From Methylacidimicrobium sp. B4 (GTDB lineage Bacteria > Verrucomicrobiota > Verrucomicrobiia > Methylacidiphilales > Methylacidiphilaceae): 64,000 nucleotides of DNA. Below are positions 17,274-25,911 of the stretch, in pieces. The stretch covers positions 248,001-312,000 of the forward strand of contig NZ_CP066203.1 of the NCBI RefSeq assembly GCF_017310545.1. Direction: 5' to 3'. How positions within the stretch are numbered: position 1 is the stretch's first letter; each line of letters begins with the position of its first letter. The notes below the pieces were generated by a model that saw only the letters and a list, made by a program, of their open reading frames with translations, was not told the origin of the DNA and ran no database searches. The position numbers and the translations under genes are program-made.

Positions 17274-18545
17274 ATGATTGAGCGCATGCGGCGGCTGCAA
17301 GCCTTCAGGTTTCAACTGCGGCCAGACGGCCAGCAAGAGCGGCAAATGCGCCGCTTCGCTGGCTCGTGTCGGGTTGTGTTCAACGAGGCGTTGAACTTGC
17401 AGATGGCGCGTTACGATGCCGGAGAGAAGAGGCTCGGTTACGCCGGGCTGTGCAAGGAGCTTACGAAATGGCGTAACGGCGATCCCATGCCTTCCGGGCG
17501 TGTCGCGCCTTGGCTGGCCGATGCGCCCGTTCATCCCTTGCCACAGGCGCTCAAGGACTTGGAGCGGGCCTACAGTAACTTTTTTGCCCAGCGGGCCGAC
17601 TTCCCGCGCTTCAAGAGGAAGGGCCAGTCGGATCGCTTCCGTTACCCCGACCCGAAGCAGATCAAGCTCGACCAGGCGAATGGCCGCCTGTTCCTGCCCA
17701 AGCTCGGCTGGCTGCGCTATCGCCTCAGCCGGGACGTGTTGGGAGAAGTGAGGAGCGTCACCGTCAGCCAGTCCTGCGGCAAGTGGCACGCGAGCATCCT
17801 GGCCGAGCGCGAAGTCGAGCAACCCATCCCGAAGGGCGGCGCGGTCGGCATCGACATGGGCGTGGCGCGGTTCGCCACGCTTTCGGATGGCACGTTCTAT
17901 GCGCCGCTCAACAGCTTCAAGCGGCATGAAACCGCCCTGCGCAAGGCGCAGCAGGCCATGAGCCGCAAGGTCAAGTTCAGCAACAACTGGAAGAAGGCCA
18001 AGGCCCGAATCCAGAAGATTCATTCCCGCATCGGCAATGCCCGCCGCGACTCCCTGCACAAAGTCACGACCACGATCAGCAAAAACCACGCGATGGCGTG
18101 CATTGAGGACTTGCAGGTGCGGAACATGTCCAAGTCGGCTTCGGGCACGGCGGATGCACCGGGAAGAAACGTTCGGGCCAAGTCTGGACTGAACAAGTCC
18201 ATCCTCGACCAAGGCTGGTTCGAGTTCCGGCGGCAGCTGGAGTACAAGATGGAGTGGAGAGGCGGCCGCCTTCTGGTCGTGCCGCCGCGGAACACGAGCC
18301 GGGCTTGTCCGTGTTGCGGCCACGTGTCGGCGGACAACCGTCGGACGCAAGCCCGGTTCGAGTGCGTGGAGTGCGGTTTTGAGGAAAACGCCGATTTGGT
18401 CGGCGCGATCCATGTTTTAAGGGCGGGACACGCCCGGATCGCCTGTGAAGTGAGCGGCATCGAGCCGCCAGCAGCAGGAACCCACCGAAGCGGCTCATTC
18501 CGGTTTAAGCCCGGATTGAGCGCCGTAGGAATCTCCGAACTTTAG
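17274..18545 (+). CDS. tnpB: TnpB, IS200/IS605-type RNA-guided nuclease, no TnpA partner
   Basis: OrfB of an IS200/IS605-type element; TnpB proteins are omega-RNA-guided DNA nucleases related to Cas12. The RuvC-like residues are present: Asp in GIDMGVARFATLSDG, Glu in ACIEDLQVRNM and Asp in ENADLVGAIHVL. A zinc finger (CPCCGHVSAD with CVECG) lies before the last motif. The N-terminal LQAFRFQLRPDGQQERQMRR is typical. The start may be ATG 17286 rather than 17274. At 423 residues it looks full length and intact. No TnpA lies beside it, so it would need a transposase in trans. Relatives of this type are common in proteobacteria, suggesting transfer. Confidence 0.93.
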   Translation: MIERMRRLQAFRFQLRPDGQQERQMRRFAGSCRVVFNEALNLQMARYDAGEKRLGYAGLCKELTKWRNGDPMPSGRVAPWLADAPVHPLPQALKDLERAYSNFFAQRADFPRFKRKGQSDRFRYPDPKQIKLDQANGRLFLPKLGWLRYRLSRDVLGEVRSVTVSQSCGKWHASILAEREVEQPIPKGGAVGIDMGVARFATLSDGTFYAPLNSFKRHETALRKAQQAMSRKVKFSNNWKKAKARIQKIHSRIGNARRDSLHKVTTTISKNHAMACIEDLQVRNMSKSASGTADAPGRNVRAKSGLNKSILDQGWFEFRRQLEYKMEWRGGRLLVVPPRNTSRACPCCGHVSADNRRTQARFECVECGFEENADLVGAIHVLRAGHARIACEVSGIEPPAAGTHRSGSFRFKPGLSAVGISEL

Positions 18546-18562
18546 GCCGGAGAGGATGTCAA
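18400..18562 (+). ncRNA. Predicted omega RNA / right end of the TnpB element
   Basis: In this family the guide RNA overlaps the 3' end of tnpB and ends at the element's right end. Here a 6-bp hairpin TCTCCG (18532-18537) / CGGAGA (18548-18553) straddles the tnpB stop and is followed by GGATGTCAA, a common right-end sequence in related elements. The guide would then start near 18563. The 5' limit is a guess. The hairpin is seen; the RNA itself is inferred. Confidence 0.35.
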
Positions 18563-18912
18563 CTCCCTCCCATCGGATGGTTCGCCGGCTAGCTGCGAAA
18601 GTCTCTCCCGAGGCCCGTAAGAACCGAGTCGCTGCGGGCCCAGGGTGGCCCCTCCTCCGGGGCGGAGATTCGACCCGTACGGCGGCCTGCGCGGATTCCA
18701 AACTGAACAAAAGCCGTCGCGGGAACGTCGAATTAGTCGGACGGATCGACTCTTTCCTCGGCCGAGGAGGCCGGGAGCGGGCGGCCCCCGTCCGCGTGCG
18801 TCAGGTTCCGGGTCCGATCGGCTCGTCGTGCCTCCCGGATTCCGCCGGGGCGAGAGGTCCGATCCTCGATGAACGCCCGTCGGAAAGGAGAGAATCGTTC
18901 CGGCATACTACT
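18563..18912. other. Intergenic region, nothing recognised
   Basis: About 350 bases between the TnpB right end and the next likely start codon. The plus frame of the downstream gene is open here but Arg/Pro-rich and not protein-like. An AAGGAG at about 18886 is more than 20 nt from the chosen start. No RNA gene is recognised. Confidence 0.4.
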
Positions 18913-19698
18913 ATGCTGAAAAGACCGCTCGATCTAGTGCCGCTGGTCGCGACGGCCGCGTTGGCCGCTTCCTTGCTCGACCGCCTATCGACCAGCGATC
19001 CATCCCGGCAGGAACCGGGCTTCCACTCCTCCCCCTGCCTCCCCGGGCTCACGGAGGGCGGGAACCAACCCGTGGAAGGGAGCCAGAAGATGCGCATCCG
19101 CTCCATTTCCCCTGCCGCGATCGGGCTGACGTGGTGCTGCCCCAACGACCGCTACGCCCGGGAATTGGGAGAGATCGCCCTCCGACAGCTTCAAGGGAGA
19201 TACTGGATTGGAGCCAACGGGCATCTCTATGTGAACGGGGCTAACTATGCACATCGAGCCCTGCTCTTGCGGAGTTTCCCAGGATCGACCGGCCTACCGG
19301 AAAGCTGGTCGTGGCTCGCGGAAATGGCCAACTTCCATGGTCCCGAGGTCTGGTCCTCCTCTCGCGAGATCTCCCCTGCGGAAAGGCGCCAAGGGGTAGA
19401 GTGGAGGGGCGGCTTCCTGCTCGCGCGAAGGGTTCTCGATCCGGTCACCTTCCAGCCGAGAACGGCGTTCCGGCTCTTTTCCTACTCCGACCGATCCTGG
19501 GAGAGGTGGCGCGAGGGGATCGTGGTGGTGAGCGCCAATGCGACCCGGAAAAACGGTCGATGGAACATTCAGTGGCGGCTGGAGGCGGATGGGGACCGTT
19601 TCCTGCTCGGCAACGACCCGGGCGTCCATCCCGAGCATGCGGCCCTCTTTGGCGAGCCCTTCTTCCTCCTGCCGATCGGCGCAAGCGACATTCCCTAG
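18913..19698 (+). CDS. Hypothetical protein with N-terminal hydrophobic segment
   Basis: A 261-residue product from ATG 18913. The start MLKRPLDLVPLVATAALAAS could be a signal anchor. The remainder is soluble and Trp/Arg-rich, with FRLFSYSDRSWERWREG and EPFFLLPIGASDI near the end. No family is recognised. The frame is open upstream to 18556, so the start is uncertain. It converges with the GlxA-type regulator. The gene may be real, but the only support is open-frame length and composition. Confidence 0.45.
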   Translation: MLKRPLDLVPLVATAALAASLLDRLSTSDPSRQEPGFHSSPCLPGLTEGGNQPVEGSQKMRIRSISPAAIGLTWCCPNDRYARELGEIALRQLQGRYWIGANGHLYVNGANYAHRALLLRSFPGSTGLPESWSWLAEMANFHGPEVWSSSREISPAERRQGVEWRGGFLLARRVLDPVTFQPRTAFRLFSYSDRSWERWREGIVVVSANATRKNGRWNIQWRLEADGDRFLLGNDPGVHPEHAALFGEPFFLLPIGASDIP

Positions 19699-19734
19699 CG
19701 CTTCCGAGGACGACGGGGCCGCCCGCTTCCTCCG

Positions 19735-20784
19735 CTACGTCGCCGTCGGGCAGGAGCAGGACTCCGAGGCCGCTTCCTCCTTCTCCGGATCGGCACAGAA
19801 AACCGTGAACTTGCGCCGGTAGCGCTTGGGTGAGATGCCGACCTGCTTGAGGAAGAGGCGGCGAAAGGAGCGGGAATCATCGTAGCCGACCTCGGCGACG
19901 ATCTCCTCCACCGTCCGATCGGTGTTGGCCAGGAGCTGCTTGGCCCGCTCGATCCGCAGCCCCTGCCGATACTCCCCCGGGCTCTCTCCTAAGGCGGTCC
20001 GAAACCGGCGAAGGAGGGTCCGGGGACTGACCCCGCAGGAGGCGGCGAGCTCGGGGAGCGAAAGGGGCTTTTCGGGAGCCTCGGAGAGGAACTCCTGGGC
20101 TCGCCGGACGACGCTGTCCCCATGCGGCTGCTGGTTCAATCGAACCATGTAGGGAAGCTGAGAGTTGCGCTCCGGGTCGACCAGCGTAAACCGAGCCACC
20201 GCGAGGGCCTGCTCCCGGCCGAGGAACCTTTCGGCGAGCTGGATCATCAGGTTGAGATAGGCGGTCGCACCGCCCGCGGTGATGACTCGACCGTCCTCGA
20301 CGACGAGCCGGGAGATCTGCCACCGGACCTCGGGATAACGCTTCCGGAAGTAGTCCGCATGGCACCAGTGGGTCGTCGCTCGGCGTCCGTGGAGAAGGCC
20401 CGCTTCGGCGAGGAAGAGCGCTCCCGAGCAGGAGGTCGCCACGGTGGCACCCCGGGCGTAGCTGGTGCGGATCCAGTCGAGATAAGGGCGATTGCGCTCG
20501 AGCGCCTGCTCAAAATCGGCTTCCGGACCCGGGACATAGATCAGGTCGGGAGCGGGCATCTCGCCGAGCGCACCGTCGGACCGGATCCGCATCGACTCGA
20601 GCTCGACCGGCCTTCCGTCGACCGAGAGCAGATGGACGCGGAAGCGCCCCGGGCCGCAGGGCCGGCAGGGGCCTGCGAAACCCGAGCCGATCTTTCCCAG
20701 AAGGTGAGCGGGTCCCACGACCGACACCGGAATGACTCCCCAGAGGAGCGGGATTGCTGTCGTGATCGAGAAGGGGGGTTCCAT
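19735..20784 (-). CDS. GlxA-family AraC-type transcriptional regulator
   Basis: A DNA-binding regulator with an N-terminal DJ-1/PfpI-like domain (residues ~1-165) and a C-terminal AraC helix-turn-helix pair. In the first part, YARGATVATSCSGALFLAEA holds the Cys position of the nucleophile elbow. In the second, ELAASCGVSPRTLLRRFRTA is HTH 1 and EEIVAEVGYDDSRSFRRLF is HTH 2 (FxxxxGxSPxxYR-like end). Start chosen at ATG 20784 (MEPPFSITTAIPLLWG); the frame continues to 20970 with unlikely sequence. The target genes are unknown; the divergent Cys-rich gene and flanking oxidoreductase are candidates only by position. Confidence 0.85.
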   Translation of the reverse strand: MEPPFSITTAIPLLWGVIPVSVVGPAHLLGKIGSGFAGPCRPCGPGRFRVHLLSVDGRPVELESMRIRSDGALGEMPAPDLIYVPGPEADFEQALERNRPYLDWIRTSYARGATVATSCSGALFLAEAGLLHGRRATTHWCHADYFRKRYPEVRWQISRLVVEDGRVITAGGATAYLNLMIQLAERFLGREQALAVARFTLVDPERNSQLPYMVRLNQQPHGDSVVRRAQEFLSEAPEKPLSLPELAASCGVSPRTLLRRFRTALGESPGEYRQGLRIERAKQLLANTDRTVEEIVAEVGYDDSRSFRRLFLKQVGISPKRYRRKFTVFCADPEKEEAASESCSCPTAT

Positions 20785-20987
20785 CTTAGGAGAACCATAG
20801 AGCCGGAGACGCCGACCCTCCAAGGCAGAAAGAGCGGTTGGCGCTTCTGACCCGAAGTTTGTCTTTGGGCACCCTGGAAGAAGATCCCCCATTCCGGCAG
20901 AGTAGCCCGCGGATCGTCCGGAGCGTAGGCTTGAGTGGAGCCGCACGTTCCTGAGCGATCCAGGGAACACCCAAGGAGAGCAAGACC

Positions 20988-21299
20988 ATGAGCGAGTGCG
21001 AAGAGAAGAGCTGCTGCGAGGAGACGAGCTGCCACGAGAAGGAAGAGCAGAAGTGTCCTGAAGAGGGATGCCTCGTGGAGCATATCACGAAGATGTGGGA
21101 ATCGGCCGGCTGCCGGGCCTGGCGGGAAGTCGTGGACGAAATCCTCAAGGAGAAGATCCGGGCGCGATGGGGCGCGGAGCTCGAGAAGGGCGCGGAAGCC
21201 TTCGTCGCGGCCATGGAAGCGGGCTGGCAGGCCAAGGTCTCCAGCGCCAAGGCGAAAGCCGAGTTCCGGAAAGCGGTGGAGAAGGGCCTTCTGGGCTAA
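20988..21299 (+). CDS. Cys-rich small protein with helical C-terminus
   Basis: A 103-residue cytoplasmic-looking protein of unknown family. The first 28 residues hold six cysteines (C4, C9, C10, C15, C23, C28) among Glu/Lys, suggesting metal or redox binding. The remainder is charged and strongly helical (EKIRARWGAELEKGAEAF, then KAKAEFRKAVEKGLLG). An AAGGAGAGC site lies just before the ATG and a textbook terminator follows, so this is a monocistronic, probably well-expressed gene. The metal-binding idea is inference. It is divergent from the GlxA-type regulator gene, 203 bp away. Confidence 0.7.
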   Translation: MSECEEKSCCEETSCHEKEEQKCPEEGCLVEHITKMWESAGCRAWREVVDEILKEKIRARWGAELEKGAEAFVAAMEAGWQAKVSSAKAKAEFRKAVEKGLLG

Positions 21300-21333
21300 C
21301 GGACGGTGGTAGGGTCGCGCTCTCGGCGACCAG

Positions 21334-21371
21334 GAATGGCTGCTCTCTTACCGGGGCAGCCATTCTTTTTT
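21334..21371 (+). terminator. Strong intrinsic terminator
   Basis: A perfect 10-bp stem GAATGGCTGC (21334-21343) / GCAGCCATTC (21356-21365) with a 12-nt loop is followed directly by TTTTTT (21366-21371). It ends the transcript of the Cys-rich small protein. This is the clearest factor-independent terminator in the window. Confidence 0.9.
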
Positions 21372-21506
21372 GCCTTCGCACGGGCAAGCCTTCCTAAATC
21401 GCTCGGTTTCGTCCGCTGATCCAACCCATCCCCCAGGCGCATTTCTCTTCCTTCATTGGTAAAAATCTGTTGAAGGGCGGACAGCCACGCCGGAGGATCG
21501 GAGGAG

Positions 21507-22505
21507 GTGAGCCTCCCCAATCGACAGCTGCTCCTGGTCCGCCGACCGGAGGGAGCTTTCCGGAACGAGGATTTCTTGCTCGCCACGACGGAGCTCCCGG
21601 AGGATTTGGCCCCTGGGGAGATCCTGGTCCGGAATCTCTTCGTGTCGATCGACCCCTACCTGCGGCTCCTGGCCGGCGGCGGGGAGACCTTCACCCGATC
21701 GCTCACGCTCGGGCAACCGATGGCGAGCTGGGCGGCGGGAGAGGTCGCGGCTTCGCGGGATCCCGGGATCGCATCGGGGGACAAGGTGGTGACCTACCTC
21801 GGCTGGCAGCTTTTCGGCATCTGCCGCGGGGCGGAGGCGCGGAAGGTGAGCGGTCGCTTGCCCTTGCCGGCCTACCTCGGCGTCGCGGGCATGCCGGGAG
21901 TGACCGCCTATCTGGGCATCTTTGACATTGGTCGTCCCAAGGCGGGGGAGACCGTCGTCGTCTCGGCCGCGGCGGGAGCGGTCGGAGGCATTGCGGGCCA
22001 GCTCGCCCGGATGCACGGCTGCCGCGTGGTCGGCATCGCCGGTGGCCCCATCAAGTGTCGGCATGTCGTCGAGGATTTGGGCTTTGGTGCCTCCGTCGAC
22101 TACAAGGCGGCCGATTTCCCAGGCGACCTTGGCCGCGCGGCTCCAGAAGGGATCGACCTCTATTTCGACAGCGTGGGAGGTCCGGTCCTGGAAGCGGTGC
22201 TGCCGCTCCTCAACCCTTTTGCCCGGATCGTCCTCTGCGGCCACATCTCGACCTACAACCGCCCGGAAACCCCCGTCCCGAAGGGATGGGAGTTCCTCCT
22301 CTCGCGCCGGGTCCGCCTCCAGGGATTTATCGTCGGCGACCGGCTCGACCGCTGGCCCGAGGCCTTGGCACGCCTCGAGCGTTGGGCGGCGGAAGGAAAG
22401 CTCCGCTACGAGGAGACGATCGTCCGAGGTCTTGAGCACGCTCCGGAAGCCCTTCGGGATCTTTTTCAAGGGAAATCCCTCGGCAAGCTGGTGGTCGCTC
22501 TCTAG
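21507..22505 (+). CDS. NADP-dependent MDR oxidoreductase (CurA/prostaglandin reductase-like)
   Basis: Zinc-independent medium-chain dehydrogenase/reductase, expected to reduce activated C=C bonds of enones using NADPH. The GroES-like N-terminal half contains VRNLFVSIDPYLR, typical of the CurA/LTB4DH group. The Rossmann half has VSAAAGAVGGIAGQLARM and GVAGMPGVTAYLG. The final YEETIVRGLEHAPEALRDLF is characteristic. At 332 residues the length is normal. The start is GTG 21507 with CGGAGGA about 10 nt upstream. It is followed after 8 bp by glpK and likely cotranscribed; the link may be detoxification of carbonyls or none at all. Confidence 0.88.
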   Translation: MSLPNRQLLLVRRPEGAFRNEDFLLATTELPEDLAPGEILVRNLFVSIDPYLRLLAGGGETFTRSLTLGQPMASWAAGEVAASRDPGIASGDKVVTYLGWQLFGICRGAEARKVSGRLPLPAYLGVAGMPGVTAYLGIFDIGRPKAGETVVVSAAAGAVGGIAGQLARMHGCRVVGIAGGPIKCRHVVEDLGFGASVDYKAADFPGDLGRAAPEGIDLYFDSVGGPVLEAVLPLLNPFARIVLCGHISTYNRPETPVPKGWEFLLSRRVRLQGFIVGDRLDRWPEALARLERWAAEGKLRYEETIVRGLEHAPEALRDLFQGKSLGKLVVAL

Positions 22506-22513
22506 CGAGGCGC

Positions 22514-24013
22514 ATGGAGTATATTCTCGCCCTCGATCAAGGAACGACGAGCTCCCGGGCTCTGCTCCTCGATCGCAAGGGAGAGATCGCCTCGCAGGCG
22601 CGGCGGCCCATTTCGATCCTCACCCCAAGGCCCGAATGGGTGGAGCAGAGCCCCGAGCTGCTCTGGAGCTCGCTCGAGGAAGCGGCGCGTGAGGCTCTTG
22701 AGCGCGTGGGAGTCAAGCCGCGGCAGGTTGTTGCCATCGGCATTGCCAACCAGCGAGAGACCTTCCTTCTCTGGGACCGACGAAGCCTTGAGCCGCTCGG
22801 AAACGCCATCGTCTGGCAGGACCGCCGGTCGGCGGCGCTCTGCGACCGGTTGCGGAAGGAGGGTTGGGAAGAGGCGATCCGGGCAAGGACCGGCCTCCGG
22901 CTCAACCCCTACTTCTCGGGGAGCAAGCTTCTCTGGCTGTGGGAACACGTTCCGGTGCTCCGGAGCCGTCTCGACCGCCTCTGCTTTGGAACCGTCGATA
23001 GCTGGCTGCTCTCCCAGCTGACCGGGGGGAAAGCCCACGCCACCGAGGAGTCGAATGCTTCCCGGACGCTGTTCTTCAATATCTATGAACGCCGGTGGGA
23101 CCAAGAGCTCCTCAGCCTCTTTCAAATTCCCCCGGCGATCCTGCCACGGCTGCTCCCCTCGGCCGGCCTCTTCGGGAAAGGGGTGGGCTTCTGGGAGGGG
23201 ATTCCGATTCTCGCGGTCCTGGGCGACCAGCAGGCTTCGCTCTTCGGCCAGCTCTGCTGGGGAGCGGGCAGCTTCAAGACGACCTACGGGACCGGAGCCT
23301 TCTCGCTCATGAACCTGGGGAACCGGCCCCTTGCGGCCACTGAAGGCTTGCTCGTCTCCTCCGGCTGGAATCGAGGGAAGAAGACCGACTACGTGCTTGA
23401 AGGCAGCGTCTTTATCGCCGGGGCCGCCTTCCAGTGGCTGGTGGAGGGTTTGCGTCTCGCCCCGAGCATCGGTCAGGTCGAGGCGTTGGCGCGACAGGCT
23501 CCCGAGGCGGAAGGGCTAGTCTTCGTCCCGGCTCTCACCGGATTGGGAAGCCCCTACTGGGACTGCTCGGCCGAGGGCCTCTTGATCGGGATGACCCGGA
23601 AAACCCGGCCTTCCCACATTGCACGGGCCGCGTTCGAAGGCGTCGCGCATCAGGTCTGCGACGTGATCGAGGCGATGGGCCGGGCGACGGGAGGTTCGCT
23701 TCACGAAATGAAGGTGGACGGGGGGGCGGCCCAGAGCGATCTCCTCCTCCAGATCCAAGCCAACCTGCTCGGGCTCTCGGTCGCGCGCTCCCGCTCTCCT
23801 GAGGCGACAGCGCTTGGCGTGGGCCTCCTGGCGGGCCGGGAGACCGGGTTCTTCACGAATCTGGAAGGGAGCTCCTTCGGGCAGATCGAGCGGATCTTCT
23901 CGCCCCTTCTCGATTCCCGGGAGCGGCTCCGCAAGCGGGAGGAGTGGAAGAGCGCGGTCGAGCGGGCCCAGGGATGGAGAGGGGAAGGATCCGCAGATCT
24001 CTCATCAGGTTAG
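22514..24013 (+). CDS. glpK: Glycerol kinase
   Basis: FGGY-family kinase forming glycerol-3-phosphate from glycerol and ATP. It has the N-terminal phosphate-binding LALDQGTTSSRALL, IGIANQRETFLLWD with the substrate Arg-Glu pair, ESNASRTLFFNI, GDQQASLFGQLCW, and the C-terminal ATP site KVDGGAAQSDLLLQIQANLL. At 499 residues the length is normal and all motifs are intact. No glpF or glpD is adjacent, so glycerol uptake and oxidation must be encoded elsewhere. The start is ATG 22514, 8 bp after the preceding gene. Confidence 0.95.
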   Translation: MEYILALDQGTTSSRALLLDRKGEIASQARRPISILTPRPEWVEQSPELLWSSLEEAAREALERVGVKPRQVVAIGIANQRETFLLWDRRSLEPLGNAIVWQDRRSAALCDRLRKEGWEEAIRARTGLRLNPYFSGSKLLWLWEHVPVLRSRLDRLCFGTVDSWLLSQLTGGKAHATEESNASRTLFFNIYERRWDQELLSLFQIPPAILPRLLPSAGLFGKGVGFWEGIPILAVLGDQQASLFGQLCWGAGSFKTTYGTGAFSLMNLGNRPLAATEGLLVSSGWNRGKKTDYVLEGSVFIAGAAFQWLVEGLRLAPSIGQVEALARQAPEAEGLVFVPALTGLGSPYWDCSAEGLLIGMTRKTRPSHIARAAFEGVAHQVCDVIEAMGRATGGSLHEMKVDGGAAQSDLLLQIQANLLGLSVARSRSPEATALGVGLLAGRETGFFTNLEGSSFGQIERIFSPLLDSRERLRKREEWKSAVERAQGWRGEGSADLSSG

Positions 24014-24160
24014 GCTACTGGTTTCTCGCCTAGGAGAGCAGACGTGCTGATCTTCGATCCCGATCAGCCGGTGCTGGAGTTCTGGCGCACGGCGTCTGGA
24101 GGGTTGCTAATGGTTGACTAATCAATAGACATAACTCACGTTGTATCGCATTACTTTCCC

Positions 24161-24721
24161 ATGAAGCTGAGCGTCTGGGCAAAGCGGCAGGGGATTGGCT
24201 ACAAGACGGCTTGGCGGATGTGGAAGGACGGGAAGCTGCCCGTGCCGGCCGAGCAGCTGCCGACCGGGACGGTGATCGTGCATGCGGAGGAGAGGCAGCC
24301 CAGGGGCGTGGCCCTCTATGCCCGCGTCTCCAGCGCCGACCAGAAGGCGGATCTCGATCGGCAGCTGGCGCGGTTGACGGAGTGGGCGATCGCCAAGCGG
24401 TTGACGATCGTCGATGCGGTCAAGGAGGTGGGCTCGGGAATGGACGACCAGCGCAAGGGGCTCTTGCGGCTTTTGCGCGATCCCAAGATCGGTACCATTC
24501 TCGTCGAGCATCGGGACCGGTTGATGCGCTTGGGATGCGAGCCTCTGGAGGCGGCCTTGGCTGCACATGGCCGATCGGTGCGAGTTGTCGATCCGGAGGA
24601 GAGGACCGACGACAGGATCCGCGATCTAGAGGAGGTCATCCTCTCCCTGGCTGCGGGGCTCTACGGCAAGCGGTCCGCCAGGAACCGCGCGAGGAAGGCG
24701 CTGGAGGCTCTTCATCAGTGA
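24161..24721 (+). CDS. tnpA: IS607-family serine recombinase (TnpA)
   Basis: Transposase of the IS607 type: an N-terminal MerR-like DNA-binding helix pair (MKLSVWAKRQGIGYKTAWRM) linked to a small serine resolvase domain. The nucleophile serine is in LYARVSSADQKADLDRQL. EHRDRLMRLGCEPLEAAL and the long C-terminal helix ending GKRSARNRARKALEAL follow the family pattern. At 186 residues it is complete. An AT-richer leader (about 24110-24160) precedes it and is the likely left end. The downstream TnpB-like partner is wrecked, so movement would depend on this protein alone. Confidence 0.92.
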   Translation: MKLSVWAKRQGIGYKTAWRMWKDGKLPVPAEQLPTGTVIVHAEERQPRGVALYARVSSADQKADLDRQLARLTEWAIAKRLTIVDAVKEVGSGMDDQRKGLLRLLRDPKIGTILVEHRDRLMRLGCEPLEAALAAHGRSVRVVDPEERTDDRIRDLEEVILSLAAGLYGKRSARNRARKALEALHQ

Positions 24722-25910
24722 CCCTGCGCCCTTCCTCGATCAGAAGCGCTTGAGGCTCGCGGCAGCGCAGGCCGCAGCGCTCGACGCCTATGCGGATCTC
24801 TACGGGTGAGCCCAAGCGGGTCCTCTTCGCCCGGATGCGGGCGGGGATTCCGATGGGCGATCTCCAGTGCGAGTTCCTGCGGCGCTTCGGGATCCCCGCC
24901 CGGCAGTTCCACGCGATCCGGGTGGGTCTCGAGGGCAAGATCGCCTCGATCCGGGAGCGGCTCCCCGAGTCGATCGCCGAGACCGAATCCCGCATGCGGA
25001 GGGCCGAAAGCGCCGTCCCCATTCCCGGGGTGCGGTTCGCCGATGGCCGGGAGGAGATCCTTCGGGCGCTTGCCGCGAGCCCGATCCTCTCCTCGCAAAC
25101 CAAGACGGGCCATCCCCCGTCCGGCAGCGGGAGGGGGGTAGCCGTGAGCCACCGCTTTCTCCGGGGACCAGAAGGGCTGGCGGGTCTGCGCGAGCGTCCC
25201 GGCCAGGCCCGTTCCCATTGCGACAACCCGTCTGGCGGGGGCGATTGGGATCGACATCGACCACGACCCTCTGGCCGTGGCGGAGAGGGGCCGATTCGGC
25301 AACCTGTTACAGTCCCTGAGGATCGACCTGAACTTTCCGGACACGAACACCCCACCAGGCGAAGGCGGTCCTCGGAGAGGCGGCAGGGATGATTGTGGAG
25401 ATGGCCCGGGAGCGTGGGCTTCCCCCGAGCTCTTGAGCGCCTGGATCTAAAAGAAAGGAAGGCTGAGCTTGAGGTGGCGAGTCGATCCTCCGCCCGGAAG
25501 ATCTCTTGGTTTGGCTACTCCCAGACCATCGCCCTGCTCAAGGTGGGGTGCTTTCGAGCCGGAGCCCAGGGGATCGAAGTCGATCCGGCCTACACTTCCG
25601 TGATCGGTGCCATGAACCACGCGCGTCGTCACGGGATCAGCGCTCACCAGGGCGCGGCCCATGCCATCGCCCGGAGAGGCTTGGGCCTCTCCCGCGCGTC
25701 CGGCCGTGCGGGAGGCCGTCGCGCCGGCCCGGAGGCTTGCGAGAGCCGCCCGCGCCTTGGCTCCCGGAAAGGCGGGCATGGGGTGCGACCTGGGCGTTGC
25801 CGGCGCAATCCCGGCAGGCGAACCGCCGGGAGCATCCCTCGGCCGACGTCGTCGACGACCTCCCTTTTGTATCCGTCCAAGCTAGGCCTCGAGCGGACAT
25901 CGGCGGGACG
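24719..25910 (+). pseudogene. Decayed long TnpB-related gene of the IS607 element
   Basis: Pieces of a long TnpB-related protein occur in order but in different frames. FLDQKRLRLAAAQAAALDAY then a stop near 24807. FARMRAGIPMGDLQCEF and ARQFHAIRVGLEGKIASIRE (24820-24970). After an apparent internal deletion, VRFADGREEILRALAAS. Then AIGIDIDHDPLAVAERGRFG, holding the RuvC Asp, in another frame (near 25240). ERLDLKERKAELEVA with the RuvC Glu and then HARRHGISAHQGAAHAIARR (25435-25680). Finally RPAVREAVAPARR, shifted again. At least three frameshifts and stops make it non-functional. It ends right beside the modC stop. Confidence 0.85.
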
Positions 25911-25911
25911 C

